This document shows, in pieces, positions 7,868 to 15,342 of a stretch of DNA of 36,482 nucleotides (positions within the stretch are counted from its first letter, which is position 1; the number at the start of each line of letters is the position of its first letter). Source of the DNA: Mycobacterium sp. (GTDB lineage Bacteria > Actinomycetota > Actinomycetes > Mycobacteriales > Mycobacteriaceae); the NCBI GenBank assembly GCA_020439025.1, contig JAGQTO010000042.1, forward strand, positions 1 to 36,482, in the 5' to 3' direction. The translations under genes were made by a program, and so were the position numbers. Below the pieces are notes generated by a model. The model made no database searches. It was given only the letters and a program-made list of their open reading frames with translations, and was not told the DNA's origin.

Positions 7868-8508
7868 CCGCAGGCTGGAGCCGCAACCGGCTCAAATTCG
7901 CTCTCGCGGGGCCGCTGTTCGAAGCCGGTAACCGGTTCATCCCCGGGCGTCCGCACGATCGGCTGGCCCAACTGGTCGCCGACCAGCACCCGCGGCGGGT
8001 GCTCGAACTGTGCGGCGGCACCGGGTACGCCGCCCGCCTCCTCGCCGACAAGTCCCCGGCCACACGGGTGGATTCGCTCGACATCTCCCCGGAAATGCTG
8101 GCCGTGGGCTGCCGCCGCCTCACCCGCGCGGGGATCGGCACTGTGGTGCTGCATCACGGCGACGCCGCGGCATTACCGTTCGGCGACAGCACTTTCGATG
8201 TGGTGATGAGCGTGTTCGGCTGGCACGAACTGCCTACCGAGACCCGCCACCGCGCCCTCGATGAAACCCGCCGCGTGCTACGCCCGGGCGGCCAGGTCAT
8301 CGCCGTCGACCTCGACCCGCCACCCACCGCCCGCGCCGTCTTCGATCGCTATATGCGGTTCGCCGAGCGACCCCACGCCCGCGACGTGCTGGGCACCGGC
8401 CTGGCCGACGCGTTCACCGCCCACGGCCTGACCGTCACCAGCGGCCAGCCCGCCCGCAGCTGGGCCCGACCCTTCCAAATCGTTCACGCCCAGAAAGGGG
8501 CATATTGA
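7864..8508 (+). CDS. Class I SAM-dependent methyltransferase, copy 1
   Basis: A 214-residue soluble Rossmann-fold methyltransferase of the methyltransferase-11/UbiE-like type. Motif I is VLELCGGTG (46-54), the acidic residue that binds the SAM ribose is Asp73 (LDIS), and GDAAALPFGDSTFDVV followed by RVLRPGGQVIAVD are motifs II-III. The C-terminal half is short, so the substrate cannot be read from the sequence; I see no ArsM-type set of three conserved cysteines. It overlaps the cyclase gene by ATGA and is followed without a gap by the thioredoxin-fold gene. The direct pairing with an ICMT-like membrane enzyme is repeated further down the operon. Confidence 0.82.
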   Translation: MTAGWSRNRLKFALAGPLFEAGNRFIPGRPHDRLAQLVADQHPRRVLELCGGTGYAARLLADKSPATRVDSLDISPEMLAVGCRRLTRAGIGTVVLHHGDAAALPFGDSTFDVVMSVFGWHELPTETRHRALDETRRVLRPGGQVIAVDLDPPPTARAVFDRYMRFAERPHARDVLGTGLADAFTAHGLTVTSGQPARSWARPFQIVHAQKGAY

Positions 8509-9171
8509 ATGGCGCGCATCAGCCGTATCTTGCTCACCGCGTTCCTCATCGCCGCCATGGCGATCGGTGTGCTGGTCTACCTGTCGGTGCGTGACCGCGG
8601 CGCGGCCGGCTCGGCGCTGCCCGACCCCGGCGCGGTGGGGCAGGTGGTGCGCGAAAACAGTCACCGGCTGAACTCGGTGCCCGACAGCCAGGTGACGTTT
8701 GTGGAGTTCCTCGACTTGGAATGCGAGGGCTGCCGGGCGGTCTACCCGGCGATCGAACAGGCTCGGGCCGAGTACGGGGACCGGGTGAACTTCGTCATCC
8801 GCTACTTCCCGCTGCAAGCCCACGTCAATGCCGAGCGGGCTGCCCGGGCGGTGGAAGCCGCCGCCCAGCAAGGCCACCTGGAGGCGATGTATCGCAAGAT
8901 GTATGACACCCAGGCGCAATGGGGTGAACAGCGCACCCCGGCCGACGAGGTCTTCCGCGGATTCGCCGCAGAACTCGGCCTCGACCTGGCTGCGTTCGAC
9001 ACCGCCTACGCCGATCCGGCCACCGTGGAACGCATCCAGCTCGACGTCGCCGACGGCCGCGCCCTGGGCGTGCAAGGCACACCGACCTTCTTCCTCAACG
9101 ACACCCGCATCCAACCCCACAGCTACCAGGACTTGACCAAGGCGCTCGACGACGCCCTCGCCGCCAACTAG
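8509..9171 (+). CDS. Membrane-anchored DsbA/DsbG-like thioredoxin-fold protein
   Basis: A 220-residue protein with one N-terminal membrane segment (about 7-25) that should act as an uncleaved anchor, leaving the rest outside the membrane. The domain is a DsbA-type thioredoxin fold with redox pair Cys72-Glu-Gly-Cys75, the supporting helix, and the cis-proline loop GTPTFF at 190-195 (Pro192). It probably forms, breaks or reshuffles disulfides, possibly to keep metal-binding thiols of an exported partner reduced; the partner is inferred from context only. The ATG follows the previous stop directly and AAAGGGG at 8494-8500 is the ribosome-binding site. Confidence 0.86.
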   Translation: MARISRILLTAFLIAAMAIGVLVYLSVRDRGAAGSALPDPGAVGQVVRENSHRLNSVPDSQVTFVEFLDLECEGCRAVYPAIEQARAEYGDRVNFVIRYFPLQAHVNAERAARAVEAAAQQGHLEAMYRKMYDTQAQWGEQRTPADEVFRGFAAELGLDLAAFDTAYADPATVERIQLDVADGRALGVQGTPTFFLNDTRIQPHSYQDLTKALDDALAAN

Positions 9172-9204
9172 CCGCGGCCATTCCGGACGGGAGGTTTCAC
9201 CCTG

Positions 9205-9816
9205 ATGGCCATCACCGCACTGATCCTCTACATGATCTTCGCTGCCCTGGGGTTCGGGTGGCGCAGCTGGACCCAGTACCGCCACACCGGATCGACCGGA
9301 TTCCGCGGAATTCACGGCCGCCCCGGATCGCTGGAATGGTTCGCCGGCGCCGGGTTCGTCGCCGCTATCCTCGCCGGCCTGGCCGCGCCGCTGCTGCAAC
9401 TGCTCGGCATCCTCACCCCCGTTGCGCTCCTGCAGGCCCCAACCATCCAGACGACCGGCACCGTGTTGGCGATCGCGGGGATTGCCGCCACCCTCTACGC
9501 CCAACACGACATGGGCCAATCGTGGCGCATCGGCGTCGACCCCAGCGAGACAACCACATTGGTCCGCCATGGGGTGTTCGCGCGGGTGCGCAACCCCATC
9601 TTCACCGCCATGCTGATCTTCGCCGCCGGGATCACCCTGATGACACCCAACCCGCTGGCCCTGGCCGCCTTCCTGGTGTTGCTGGTGACCATCGAACTGC
9701 AGGTCCGCGTCGTCGAAGAGCCCTACCTCAACACGGCCCACGGCCAGGCCTACCGCGACTACTGTGAAACCGTCGGCCGGTTTGTTCCCCACATCGGACG
9801 CATCCGAGACGTCTGA
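9205..9816 (+). CDS. ICMT-like integral membrane methyltransferase, copy 2
   Basis: A 203-residue paralogue of the protein encoded at 6537. It shares SWRIGVD (106-112), a VRNPIFTA segment (128-135), ELQVR then EEPYL (171-175), and GRF-P-IGRIRD (191-202) at identical residue numbers, so the pair differ by no net insertion over the conserved half. There are about five membrane helices. The methyl acceptor is unknown. A good ribosome-binding site, GGACGGGAGG, ends nine bases before the ATG. The gene is followed 20 bases later by a second SAM methyltransferase, so the operon has two membrane-enzyme/soluble-enzyme pairs. Duplication followed by divergence is the simplest explanation. Confidence 0.8.
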   Translation: MAITALILYMIFAALGFGWRSWTQYRHTGSTGFRGIHGRPGSLEWFAGAGFVAAILAGLAAPLLQLLGILTPVALLQAPTIQTTGTVLAIAGIAATLYAQHDMGQSWRIGVDPSETTTLVRHGVFARVRNPIFTAMLIFAAGITLMTPNPLALAAFLVLLVTIELQVRVVEEPYLNTAHGQAYRDYCETVGRFVPHIGRIRDV

Positions 9817-9836
9817 CCGCCGACGCGAGGTGACCC

Positions 9837-10475
9837 ATGCCCGCACGGAATGACCGCAGCGCCCGCTGGAACCGGTACTGGGACAAGAAATCCCGCACCT
9901 ACGACCGCGAGATCGGGTTTTTCGACCGCCACCTGTTCGGCGACTCCCGCCAGTGGGTCTGCAGCCAAGCCACCGGCGACGTCTTGGAGGTCGCCATCGG
10001 CACCGGCCTCAACCTGCCCTTCTACCCCGACACCGTCAACCTGACCGGGATCGACTGGAGCGAACACATGCTCGAGCTGGCCCGGCAACGCGCCGCTGAG
10101 CTGGGCCACCCCGCCACCCTGCAACACGGTGACGCCCACCAGCTGCGGTTCGACGACGCCAGCTTCGACACTGTGGTGTGCACCTTCGGGCTGTGCGCCA
10201 TCCCCGACCACACCCAAGCCCTCGCCGAAATGACCCGAGTGCTGCGCCCCGGCGGCCGGCTCATCCTGGCCGATCACATCCGCAGCAACACCACGCCAGT
10301 CCGCGCTGTGCAGCGACTGTTGGAGCTGGTCACCGTGCCGCTGGGCGGTGAACACTTCCTGCGCCGACCCCTGCAGCACCTGCGCGCGGCGAACAACCTC
10401 GACATCGATCGCGTCGAACGGTTCACCCTCGGGCTGGTCGAACGCGTCGTTGCCCGCAAAACCGCCACCAGCTGA
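9837..10475 (+). CDS. Class I SAM-dependent methyltransferase, copy 2
   Basis: A 212-residue UbiE/methyltransferase-11-type enzyme. After WNRYWDKKSRTYD, typical of phosphatidylethanolamine N-methyltransferase/UbiE-like proteins, it has motif I VLEVAIGTG (49-57), Asp73 (GIDWSEHML), GDAHQLRFDDASFD and RVLRPGGRLILADHI. The resemblance to lipid or quinone methyltransferases, together with the membrane methyltransferase just upstream, suggests lipid modification, but this is only inference. It starts at ATG 9837 after a short GCGAGG ribosome-binding site. It is similar in plan to the protein encoded at 7864 but not a close copy. Confidence 0.82.
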   Translation: MPARNDRSARWNRYWDKKSRTYDREIGFFDRHLFGDSRQWVCSQATGDVLEVAIGTGLNLPFYPDTVNLTGIDWSEHMLELARQRAAELGHPATLQHGDAHQLRFDDASFDTVVCTFGLCAIPDHTQALAEMTRVLRPGGRLILADHIRSNTTPVRAVQRLLELVTVPLGGEHFLRRPLQHLRAANNLDIDRVERFTLGLVERVVARKTATS

Positions 10476-10529
10476 CGCACACGGCGGCGGTGTGTTCGAG
10501 CCAGGACACTCTCACGAAAGAAGCCGCAC

Positions 10530-11093
10530 ATGACCGACATACCTCGACGTGGCGCACTGACCATCCTCGGCGCAGCCGGGGCCGTGGCCGCCTTGGCATA
10601 TGTGTTGCGCACGACCACCATTCGGATGCCCACCGGCCGAGCCGACGGACCCGGCATGATGGGCGGAGTCTCAGGCACCGACATGGACCGCTACATGACC
10701 ATGTTCGCCCGCCACACCGAACTGCGACGCACCGTCGAGAACATCCCGGGCGGGATCCGCACCACCACCGAATCCGACGCCCCCGACCTCGTCGCCCAAC
10801 TGCATGCCCACGTGTCCTCCATGTATGACCACCTCAGCCAAGGCGCCGAGGTGACCTGCATGAGCGCCAGCCTGCCCACCCTGTTCCGCCGAGCCACCGA
10901 CTACCAACGCCGAATCACCCTGACCCCCAACGGCGTTGATGTCACAGAAACAGCCACCGATCCCGCCCTCACCGACGCCATCCGCGCCCACGCCGCCGAA
11001 GTCACCGGCTTCGTCACCGACGGCATGCCCGCCATGATGGGGCCCATGATGGGCGGCGGGATGATGGGCGGTGGCGGAATGATGGGCTCGTAA
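10530..11093 (+). CDS. Exported protein with methionine-rich tail
   Basis: A 187-residue protein. The N-terminus has two arginines before a hydrophobic stretch (IPRRGALTILGAAGAVAALAY), which looks like a Tat-type or simple signal/anchor. The middle (50-150) is mostly helical with MDRYMTMF and HAHVSSMYDHL segments and a single Cys. The last 24 residues are a Met/Gly run, with repeated MMG units including MPAMMGPMMGGG. Met-rich tails typically bind Cu(I) or Ag(I) outside the cytoplasm; that role is inferred. The gene is last in the run of well-formed genes that begins at 6537. I do not recognise a named family. Confidence 0.75.
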   Translation: MTDIPRRGALTILGAAGAVAALAYVLRTTTIRMPTGRADGPGMMGGVSGTDMDRYMTMFARHTELRRTVENIPGGIRTTTESDAPDLVAQLHAHVSSMYDHLSQGAEVTCMSASLPTLFRRATDYQRRITLTPNGVDVTETATDPALTDAIRAHAAEVTGFVTDGMPAMMGPMMGGGMMGGGGMMGS

Positions 11094-11256
11094 CGGCCCA
11101 GCCCAGCCCAGCCCGGCGGGTCAGCCGCCAGGCGCCGCGGACCGTTTCCGACGCACGGTGCATTTGCCACCGCGACGTTGACCGACCTGCACCCGAGCTC
11201 CGATCCCGCACCCGGCTATCCGCTAGCCGGGCGGTTGTGGGGAGGCCACGGTATCC

Positions 11257-11583
11257 GTGCGGGCCGTCAACGGCACAGTAACCCCGGTGATCCCCGGCTT
11301 CGAGGCGATGGGGACCGATCACCGCAGCTATCCGGTGTTGTGGCAGCTGGCCAGCCCCGCCGGCATCCCCGCTGCGACGCTCGCCGAGGGCGCCACCGCC
11401 ACGGGCAAGGTGTATTTCGATGTCACCGGCGCCGACCCCGCCGCGGTGATATACACCCGCGGCGGCGCCCGCCCGGCGATGATGTGGTGCGACATGGCGG
11501 CCATGGCGCCGATGATGGCGATGCCGATGGACGACTGCCCCTGCTGCGGTCCTGACTGCGCATGCTGTGCGGGCAAGCCGTGA
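11257..11583 (+). CDS. MPT63/DUF1942-like fragment with Cys/Met-rich tail, probably frameshifted
   Basis: From GTG 11257 this gives 108 residues. The part VRAVNGTVTPV to TGKVYFDVTGADPAAVIY matches the Ig-like mycobacterial MPT63 (DUF1942) family. Instead of the usual end it closes with a metal-binding-looking tail rich in Met and Cys (MAPMMAMPMDDCPCCGPDCACC). The family's preceding piece, YPLAGRLW, is present just upstream but in another frame (11178-11238): deleting one G from the GGGG at 11239-11242 would join it as LW-EATVSVRAVNG. No start with a signal peptide is visible upstream. Either this is a decaying gene or a sequencing error sits in the G run. The Cys/Met tail suits its metal-resistance neighbours. 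Confidence 0.6.
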   Translation: MRAVNGTVTPVIPGFEAMGTDHRSYPVLWQLASPAGIPAATLAEGATATGKVYFDVTGADPAAVIYTRGGARPAMMWCDMAAMAPMMAMPMDDCPCCGPDCACCAGKP

Positions 11584-11681
11584 GAATAGGCCTTCGCCGC
11601 GCCACTCGTGACGGCCCGCCGCGGGGCTATTCACCACGGTGACCGCACGCCTCGAAAGCAACCCCGACAGCACCCCTTGGG

Positions 11682-12050
11682 CTACGTGCAGCAGTTCGGG
11701 TCGAGCACCACGCACAGGGCTTGCAGGGCTTCGGGTTTCACCCGGTGAAAAACGTTCATGCCGCGCCGATCGGAGATCACCAGCCCGGCCTTACGCAGCT
11801 GCCCGAGGTGATGACTCACGGTGGATTCGGCCAGATCGAGCACCGCGGCCAGATGCCCGCTGGTCTCCTCCCCGGGGCGCGAACTGAACAGCAGCGACAT
11901 GATCTTCACCCGTACCGGGTCGGCCAGCGCCTTCAGCCGCATCGCCACCTCCAGGGCATCGGCGTCGCTGAGCGGCCCGGCGGCCACCGGGGCGCAGCAC
12001 ACCGGGGCGGACATGTCGATCACGGGCAGCGCTTTGGGCATGACAACCAT
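11682..12050 (-). CDS. arsR: ArsR-family arsenite-responsive repressor 1
   Basis: A 122-residue winged-helix repressor, equivalent in position and orientation to Rv2640c, divergent from cadI. The core reads ALADPVRVKIMSLL, then LAESTVSHHLGQLRKAGLV as recognition helix. The ELCVC-type site of classical ArsR is absent; instead there are vicinal cysteine pairs near the N-terminus (PVCCAP) and at the C-terminus (PNCCT), like the relocated As(III) sites known in actinobacterial ArsR. The start may be ATG 12050 or 12041; MPKALPV from 12041 looks more natural. It should bind the 13-base inverted arms in the shared intergenic region and repress both directions. Confidence 0.88.
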   Translation of the reverse strand: MVVMPKALPVIDMSAPVCCAPVAAGPLSDADALEVAMRLKALADPVRVKIMSLLFSSRPGEETSGHLAAVLDLAESTVSHHLGQLRKAGLVISDRRGMNVFHRVKPEALQALCVVLDPNCCT

Positions 12051-12065
12051 CCTGCCACAATTCTT

Positions 12066-12120
12066 GACATATATCGAAAAGGTGGCATTCTGAGCGGGAC
12101 GCGTCAGTTCGATATATGTC
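12066..12120. promoter_or_regulatory. Divergent arsR-cadI operator with perfect 13-base inverted repeat
   Basis: GACATATATCGAA at 12066-12078 and its exact reverse complement TTCGATATATGTC at 12108-12120 are separated by 29 bases, between arsR (minus) and cadI (plus). TTGACA at 12064-12069 is a perfect -35 for cadI with a weak CATTCT at 12086-12091. Each arm contains an AT-rich core that can also serve as a -10 for the minus strand. Two identical arms, one near each gene, suggest that one repressor controls both transcripts. GTGGAGGTGG just before the cadI ATG is its ribosome-binding site. Confidence 0.7.
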
Positions 12121-12142
12121 TTATCCCTAGTGGAGGTGGATC

Positions 12143-12637
12143 ATGTCCCGTGTTCAGTTAGCGCTCAACGTCGACGATCTCGACGAGGCGATCACGTTCT
12201 ACACCAAACTGTTTGGCATTTCCCCGGCCAAGGTGAAGCCCGGTTACGCCAACTTCGCGGTGACCGAGCCGCCGCTGAAGCTGGTGCTGCTGGAAAACCC
12301 CGGCAAGGGCGGCACCATCAACCACCTCGGTGTCGAGGTGGAATCCAGCGACAAGGTGCACGCCGAGATCGCCCGACTGACCGGCGAAGGCCTGTTCACC
12401 GACGAGGAGATCGGCACCACCTGTTGTTTTGCCACCCAGGACAAGGTCTGGGTCACCGGCCCGGCCGGCGAGAAATGGGAGGTCTACACCGTGCTGGCCG
12501 ACTCCGAGACGTTCGGCACCAGCCCCCAGCTGCTCGACGGCGGCGAGGCTGACCAGGGTGGTGACGTCTGCTGCGGCGGCACCGCTGCCGCAGCACAGGC
12601 CGAGCCCGAAACGGCCAAGACCACGTCCTGCTGCTGA
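12143..12637 (+). CDS. cadI: CadI/ArsI-like VOC (glyoxalase-fold) protein
   Basis: A 164-residue vicinal-oxygen-chelate protein nearly identical in its N-terminal 120 residues to what I recall of M. tuberculosis CadI (Rv2641), a cadmium- and arsenic-inducible protein. The family includes ArsI, the dioxygenase that splits the C-As bond of trivalent organoarsenicals. The substrate-binding vicinal pair Cys94-Cys95 (GTTCCFATQD) is present, and Gln5, His61 and Glu113 are the likely metal ligands. The C-terminal extension adds a CC pair (GDVCCGG) and ends in SCC. It is the first gene of the plus-strand arsenic operon and is followed by a strong hairpin that may partly separate it from arsR2. Confidence 0.92.
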   Translation: MSRVQLALNVDDLDEAITFYTKLFGISPAKVKPGYANFAVTEPPLKLVLLENPGKGGTINHLGVEVESSDKVHAEIARLTGEGLFTDEEIGTTCCFATQDKVWVTGPAGEKWEVYTVLADSETFGTSPQLLDGGEADQGGDVCCGGTAAAAQAEPETAKTTSCC

Positions 12638-12655
12638 CCCCAACCCCCGGCACCA

Positions 12656-12686
12656 AGGGCCCACCATCGCCATGATGGTGGGCCCT
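12656..12686 (+). terminator. Strong hairpin after cadI
   Basis: AGGGCCCACCATC (12656-12668) and GATGGTGGGCCCT (12674-12686) form a perfect 13-base-pair stem with a 5-base loop, 18 bases after the cadI stop. There is no T run, as is common for mycobacterial terminators. It could end the cadI message or act as a partial terminator or RNA-stability element, since arsR2 has its own promoter just after it. Confidence 0.7.
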
Positions 12687-12706
12687 CCGCGATCGACCAC
12701 CCCGAC

Positions 12707-12739
12707 TTGACGATGGATTCGATGAGTATCAATATTGAT
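12707..12739 (+). promoter_or_regulatory. arsR2-acr3-arsC promoter and operator
   Basis: TTGACG at 12707-12712 and CAATAT at 12730-12735 form a -35/-10 pair with a 17-base spacer. The -10 lies in the perfect 12-base palindrome ATCAATATTGAT (12728-12739), which ends two bases before the arsR2 ATG. AT-rich imperfect or perfect dyads of this kind are usual ArsR/SmtB operators, so self-repression is likely. The message would be leaderless or have a very short leader. Confidence 0.6.
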
Positions 12740-12741
12740 GT

Positions 12742-13119
12742 ATGTCGAAATCATCGGTTCAGGTCGACGAGACGTGCTGCCCACCCGGGGCCCTGCTGCG
12801 CGAACCCCTCACAGCAGCTGAGTCCATCGATATGGCGGTCAAGCTCAAAGCCCTGGCCGATCCGGTGCGGCTGCAGCTGTTTTCGGCGATCGCCAGCCAC
12901 GCCGGCGGCGAGGCCTGCGTCTGCGACATCTCGGTCGGGGTGGAGGTCTCCCAGCCCACGGTGAGCCATCACCTCAAAGTCCTGCGCGACGCCGGCCTGC
13001 TGACATCTGAGCGTCGAGCGTCGTGGGTGTATTACGCGGTGGTGCCCGATGCGCTGGCCAGCCTGACCGTCCTGCTGGGCGCGACCTCCGTCGACACGGT
13101 GGCGGGGGTGCCGGCATGA
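12742..13119 (+). CDS. arsR: ArsR-family repressor 2
   Basis: A 125-residue winged-helix repressor, counterpart of Rv2642. It has the classical metal-site helix EACVCDISVGVEVSQPTVSHHLKVLRDAGLL with the CVC pair at the start of the recognition region, plus a vicinal Cys pair at 12-13 (ETCCPP) near the N-terminus. As(III) or Sb(III) binding to these should release DNA. It starts at ATG 12742 directly after its operator palindrome and overlaps acr3 by ATGA, so regulator and pump are translated together. Confidence 0.92.
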   Translation: MSKSSVQVDETCCPPGALLREPLTAAESIDMAVKLKALADPVRLQLFSAIASHAGGEACVCDISVGVEVSQPTVSHHLKVLRDAGLLTSERRASWVYYAVVPDALASLTVLLGATSVDTVAGVPA

Positions 13120-14222
13120 CCGACACCACCACCGCGCCGCCGGTCGTGGGCAAGCTCTCCACCCTGGATCGGTTCCTGCCGGTCTGGATCGGCGCGGCCA
13201 TGATCGCCGGGCTGCTGCTGGGGCGCTGGATCCCCGGCCTGAACACCGCGCTGGAAAACGTTGCGATCGACGGCATTTCACTGCCCATCGCGCTCGGGTT
13301 GTTGATCATGATGTATCCAGTGCTGGCTAAAGTCCGCTACGACCGCCTCGACACCGCCACCGGCGACCGCAAACTGCTGCTCTCCTCACTGGTGTTGAAC
13401 TGGGTGCTCGGCCCGGCGTTGATGTTCGCCCTGGCCTGGCTGCTGCTACCGGATCTGCCCGAGTACCGCACCGGCCTGATCATCGTCGGGTTGGCCCGCT
13501 GCATCGCCATGGTCATCATCTGGAACGACCTGGCCTGCGGGGACCGTGAAGCCGCCGCCGTCCTGGTCGCCTTGAACTCGATCTTCCAGGTCATCATGTT
13601 CGCCGTGCTGGGCTGGTTCTACCTCTCCGTGCTGCCCGGCTGGCTCGGCCTGGAGCAGACCACCATCGACACGTCGCCGTGGCAGATCGCCAAATCCGTG
13701 CTCATCTTCCTCGGCATCCCACTGGCCGCCGGCTACCTCTCGCGGCGCATCGGCGAACGCACTAAGGGCCGCGACTGGTATGAGTCGAAGTTCTTGCCGC
13801 GGATCGGGCCGTGGGCGCTCTACGGGCTGCTGTTCACCATCGTGATTCTCTTTGCCCTGCAAGGTGATCAGATCACCAACCGGCCTTTGGACGTGGCCCG
13901 CATCGCGCTACCGCTACTGGCGTATTTCGCCATCATGTGGGGCGGCGGTTACCTCCTCGGCACGCTGCTGGATCTCGGCTACGAGCGGACCACCACGTTG
14001 GCGTTCACCGCGGCGGGCAACAACTTCGAACTCGCCATCGCCGTGGCGATCGCCACCTACGGCGCCACCTCCGGACAAGCCCTGGCCGGGGTCGTCGGGC
14101 CGCTCATCGAAGTCCCGGTACTGGTCGCCCTGGTCTATGTCTCACTAGCCCTGCGGAAACGGTTCCACCATCACACCTCCCAACACCTGCCCACCACCGG
14201 CTCGACGACGAGAACGGAATGA
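13116..14222 (+). CDS. acr3: Acr3-type arsenite efflux permease
   Basis: A 368-residue integral membrane protein with about ten helices, the bile/arsenite/riboflavin transporter superfamily member that exports As(OH)3 (and perhaps antimonite) using the proton gradient. The two residues known to be essential in Acr3 fall at the expected numbers: Cys129 (LARCIAMVIIWNDLACGD) in helix 4 and Glu305 (AAGNNFELAIAVAI) in helix 9. The start at 13116 overlaps arsR2 by ATGA. Its place matches Rv2643, which is labelled arsC in M. tuberculosis but is a permease. It is separated by only 6 bases from arsC. Confidence 0.95.
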   Translation: MTDTTTAPPVVGKLSTLDRFLPVWIGAAMIAGLLLGRWIPGLNTALENVAIDGISLPIALGLLIMMYPVLAKVRYDRLDTATGDRKLLLSSLVLNWVLGPALMFALAWLLLPDLPEYRTGLIIVGLARCIAMVIIWNDLACGDREAAAVLVALNSIFQVIMFAVLGWFYLSVLPGWLGLEQTTIDTSPWQIAKSVLIFLGIPLAAGYLSRRIGERTKGRDWYESKFLPRIGPWALYGLLFTIVILFALQGDQITNRPLDVARIALPLLAYFAIMWGGGYLLGTLLDLGYERTTTLAFTAAGNNFELAIAVAIATYGATSGQALAGVVGPLIEVPVLVALVYVSLALRKRFHHHTSQHLPTTGSTTRTE

Positions 14223-14228
14223 TCGACC

Positions 14229-14897
14229 ATGACCGACAGCCCCGTGACCCATCAGCTACGCGGTGACCTTTCCATCGACCAACAACTCGCGCTGAAATCC
14301 GCCGCCACCCGGCTGGAATCTGAGTTCGCCGACACGTTCGGCACCGAAACCATCGAACGGTTTCTCTGCTCCTCATATGACCAATTCGCCAGCCGCGCCA
14401 CCATTCCCAACTTCCTGCCCCTGCTGGCCGAACGATTCGCCCGCCAGCGCCTCCACGCCCTCGCGAGGGTTGAAGGCCACATCAACGACGGCAAACCGAC
14501 CGTGCTGTTCCTCTGCACGCACAACGCCGGCCGCTCCCAAATGGCCCTGGGGTTCTTCACCCACTACGCCGGCGACAAGGCGATCGCCTGGTCGGGCGGG
14601 TCCGAACCCGGCAACGAGATCAACCCTGCCGCCATCGAAGCCATGCGCGAAGTCGGGATCGACATCACCGGTGAATACCCCAAACCCTGGACCGACGAAA
14701 TCGTCCAGGCCGCCGATGTCGTCATCACCATGGGCTGCGGCGACGCCTGCCCGATCTTCCCCGGAAAACGCTACGAGAACTGGGAACTCCCGGATCCCGC
14801 CGGCCAAGGCCTCGACGCCGTACGCCCGATCCGCGACGACATCGACGAACGCGTCCGCCGACTACTGGCCGACCTGAACGTCCCCATCACCCGATAA
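14229..14897 (+). CDS. arsC: Arsenate reductase with N-terminal helical domain
   Basis: A 222-residue protein. Residues 1-85 are a helical domain found in front of some actinobacterial ArsC proteins (three-helix-bundle type). Residues 90-220 have the low-molecular-weight phosphatase fold with the active loop Cys96-THNAG-Arg102-S, the vicinal redox Cys170 and Cys174 (MGCGDACP) and Asp of LPDPAGQG. This set of three cysteines is that of the thioredoxin-coupled S. aureus pI258 ArsC class: Cys96 attacks arsenate and disulfide relay through 170 and 174 releases arsenite, which Acr3 then exports. It follows acr3 by six bases; the ATG is preceded by AACGGAATGA. Confidence 0.93.
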   Translation: MTDSPVTHQLRGDLSIDQQLALKSAATRLESEFADTFGTETIERFLCSSYDQFASRATIPNFLPLLAERFARQRLHALARVEGHINDGKPTVLFLCTHNAGRSQMALGFFTHYAGDKAIAWSGGSEPGNEINPAAIEAMREVGIDITGEYPKPWTDEIVQAADVVITMGCGDACPIFPGKRYENWELPDPAGQGLDAVRPIRDDIDERVRRLLADLNVPITR

Positions 14898-14925
14898 CCC
14901 CGAAAACACCAGGGACACACCAACT

Positions 14926-15342
14926 ATGGCAGAGACATCTGTGTTGTTTGTCTGCGTCAGTAACGCCGGAAAATCAGTCATGGCCGCCGGACTCATGCGC
15001 CACCTCTCCGCACCCAACATCCACATCGCCTCGGCCGGCACGCACGCCAAGACCGCGGTCAACACCCTCTCGGCGCAGGTGCTGGCCGAAGTCGGCGTCG
15101 ACATCAGCGGCCATCAGCCCACCCAGCTGACCGACCAGATGCTCGACGATGCCGACCTGGTCGTCATCGTCGGCAGCCAAGCCCACCTCGACAATCACCC
15201 CGGCACCCGCATTCAACGCTGGGATACCGACGAACCCTCCCTACGCGGCATCGACGGCATCCAGCGCATGCGAATCATCCGCGACGACATCAACACCCGC
15301 GTTCAGGCCCTCGCCGACGAGCTCAGCAGTCAATCGTCCTGA
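14926..15342 (+). CDS. arsC: Arsenate reductase of the actinobacterial mycothiol-dependent type
   Basis: A 138-residue protein with low-molecular-weight phosphatase fold but a different catalytic scheme from the preceding ArsC. The loop is Cys10-VSNAG-Lys16-S, with Lys where phosphatases have Arg, as I recall from Corynebacterium glutamicum ArsC1/ArsC2 (CVGNGGKS). The end, QRMRIIRDDINTRVQAL, also matches those enzymes. They have one catalytic cysteine and use mycothiol and mycoredoxin instead of an internal disulfide. No second or third redox cysteine is visible here. It is the last gene of the arsenic operon, 28 bases after the first arsC, and gives the cell a reductase tied to a second thiol pool. 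Confidence 0.9.
   Translation: MAETSVLFVCVSNAGKSVMAAGLMRHLSAPNIHIASAGTHAKTAVNTLSAQVLAEVGVDISGHQPTQLTDQMLDDADLVVIVGSQAHLDNHPGTRIQRWDTDEPSLRGIDGIQRMRIIRDDINTRVQALADELSSQSS

Noticed and set aside
8278..9846. A 522-residue minus-strand gene
   Set aside because: It is antisense to a methyltransferase, a thioredoxin-fold and an ICMT-like gene, all with intact motifs and ribosome-binding sites; its own sequence is compositionally odd.
7864..10475. The two SAM methyltransferases as ArsM arsenite methyltransferases
   Set aside because: The conserved cysteines of ArsM are not seen, and both genes lie in the metal-ATPase operon rather than the arsenic operon.
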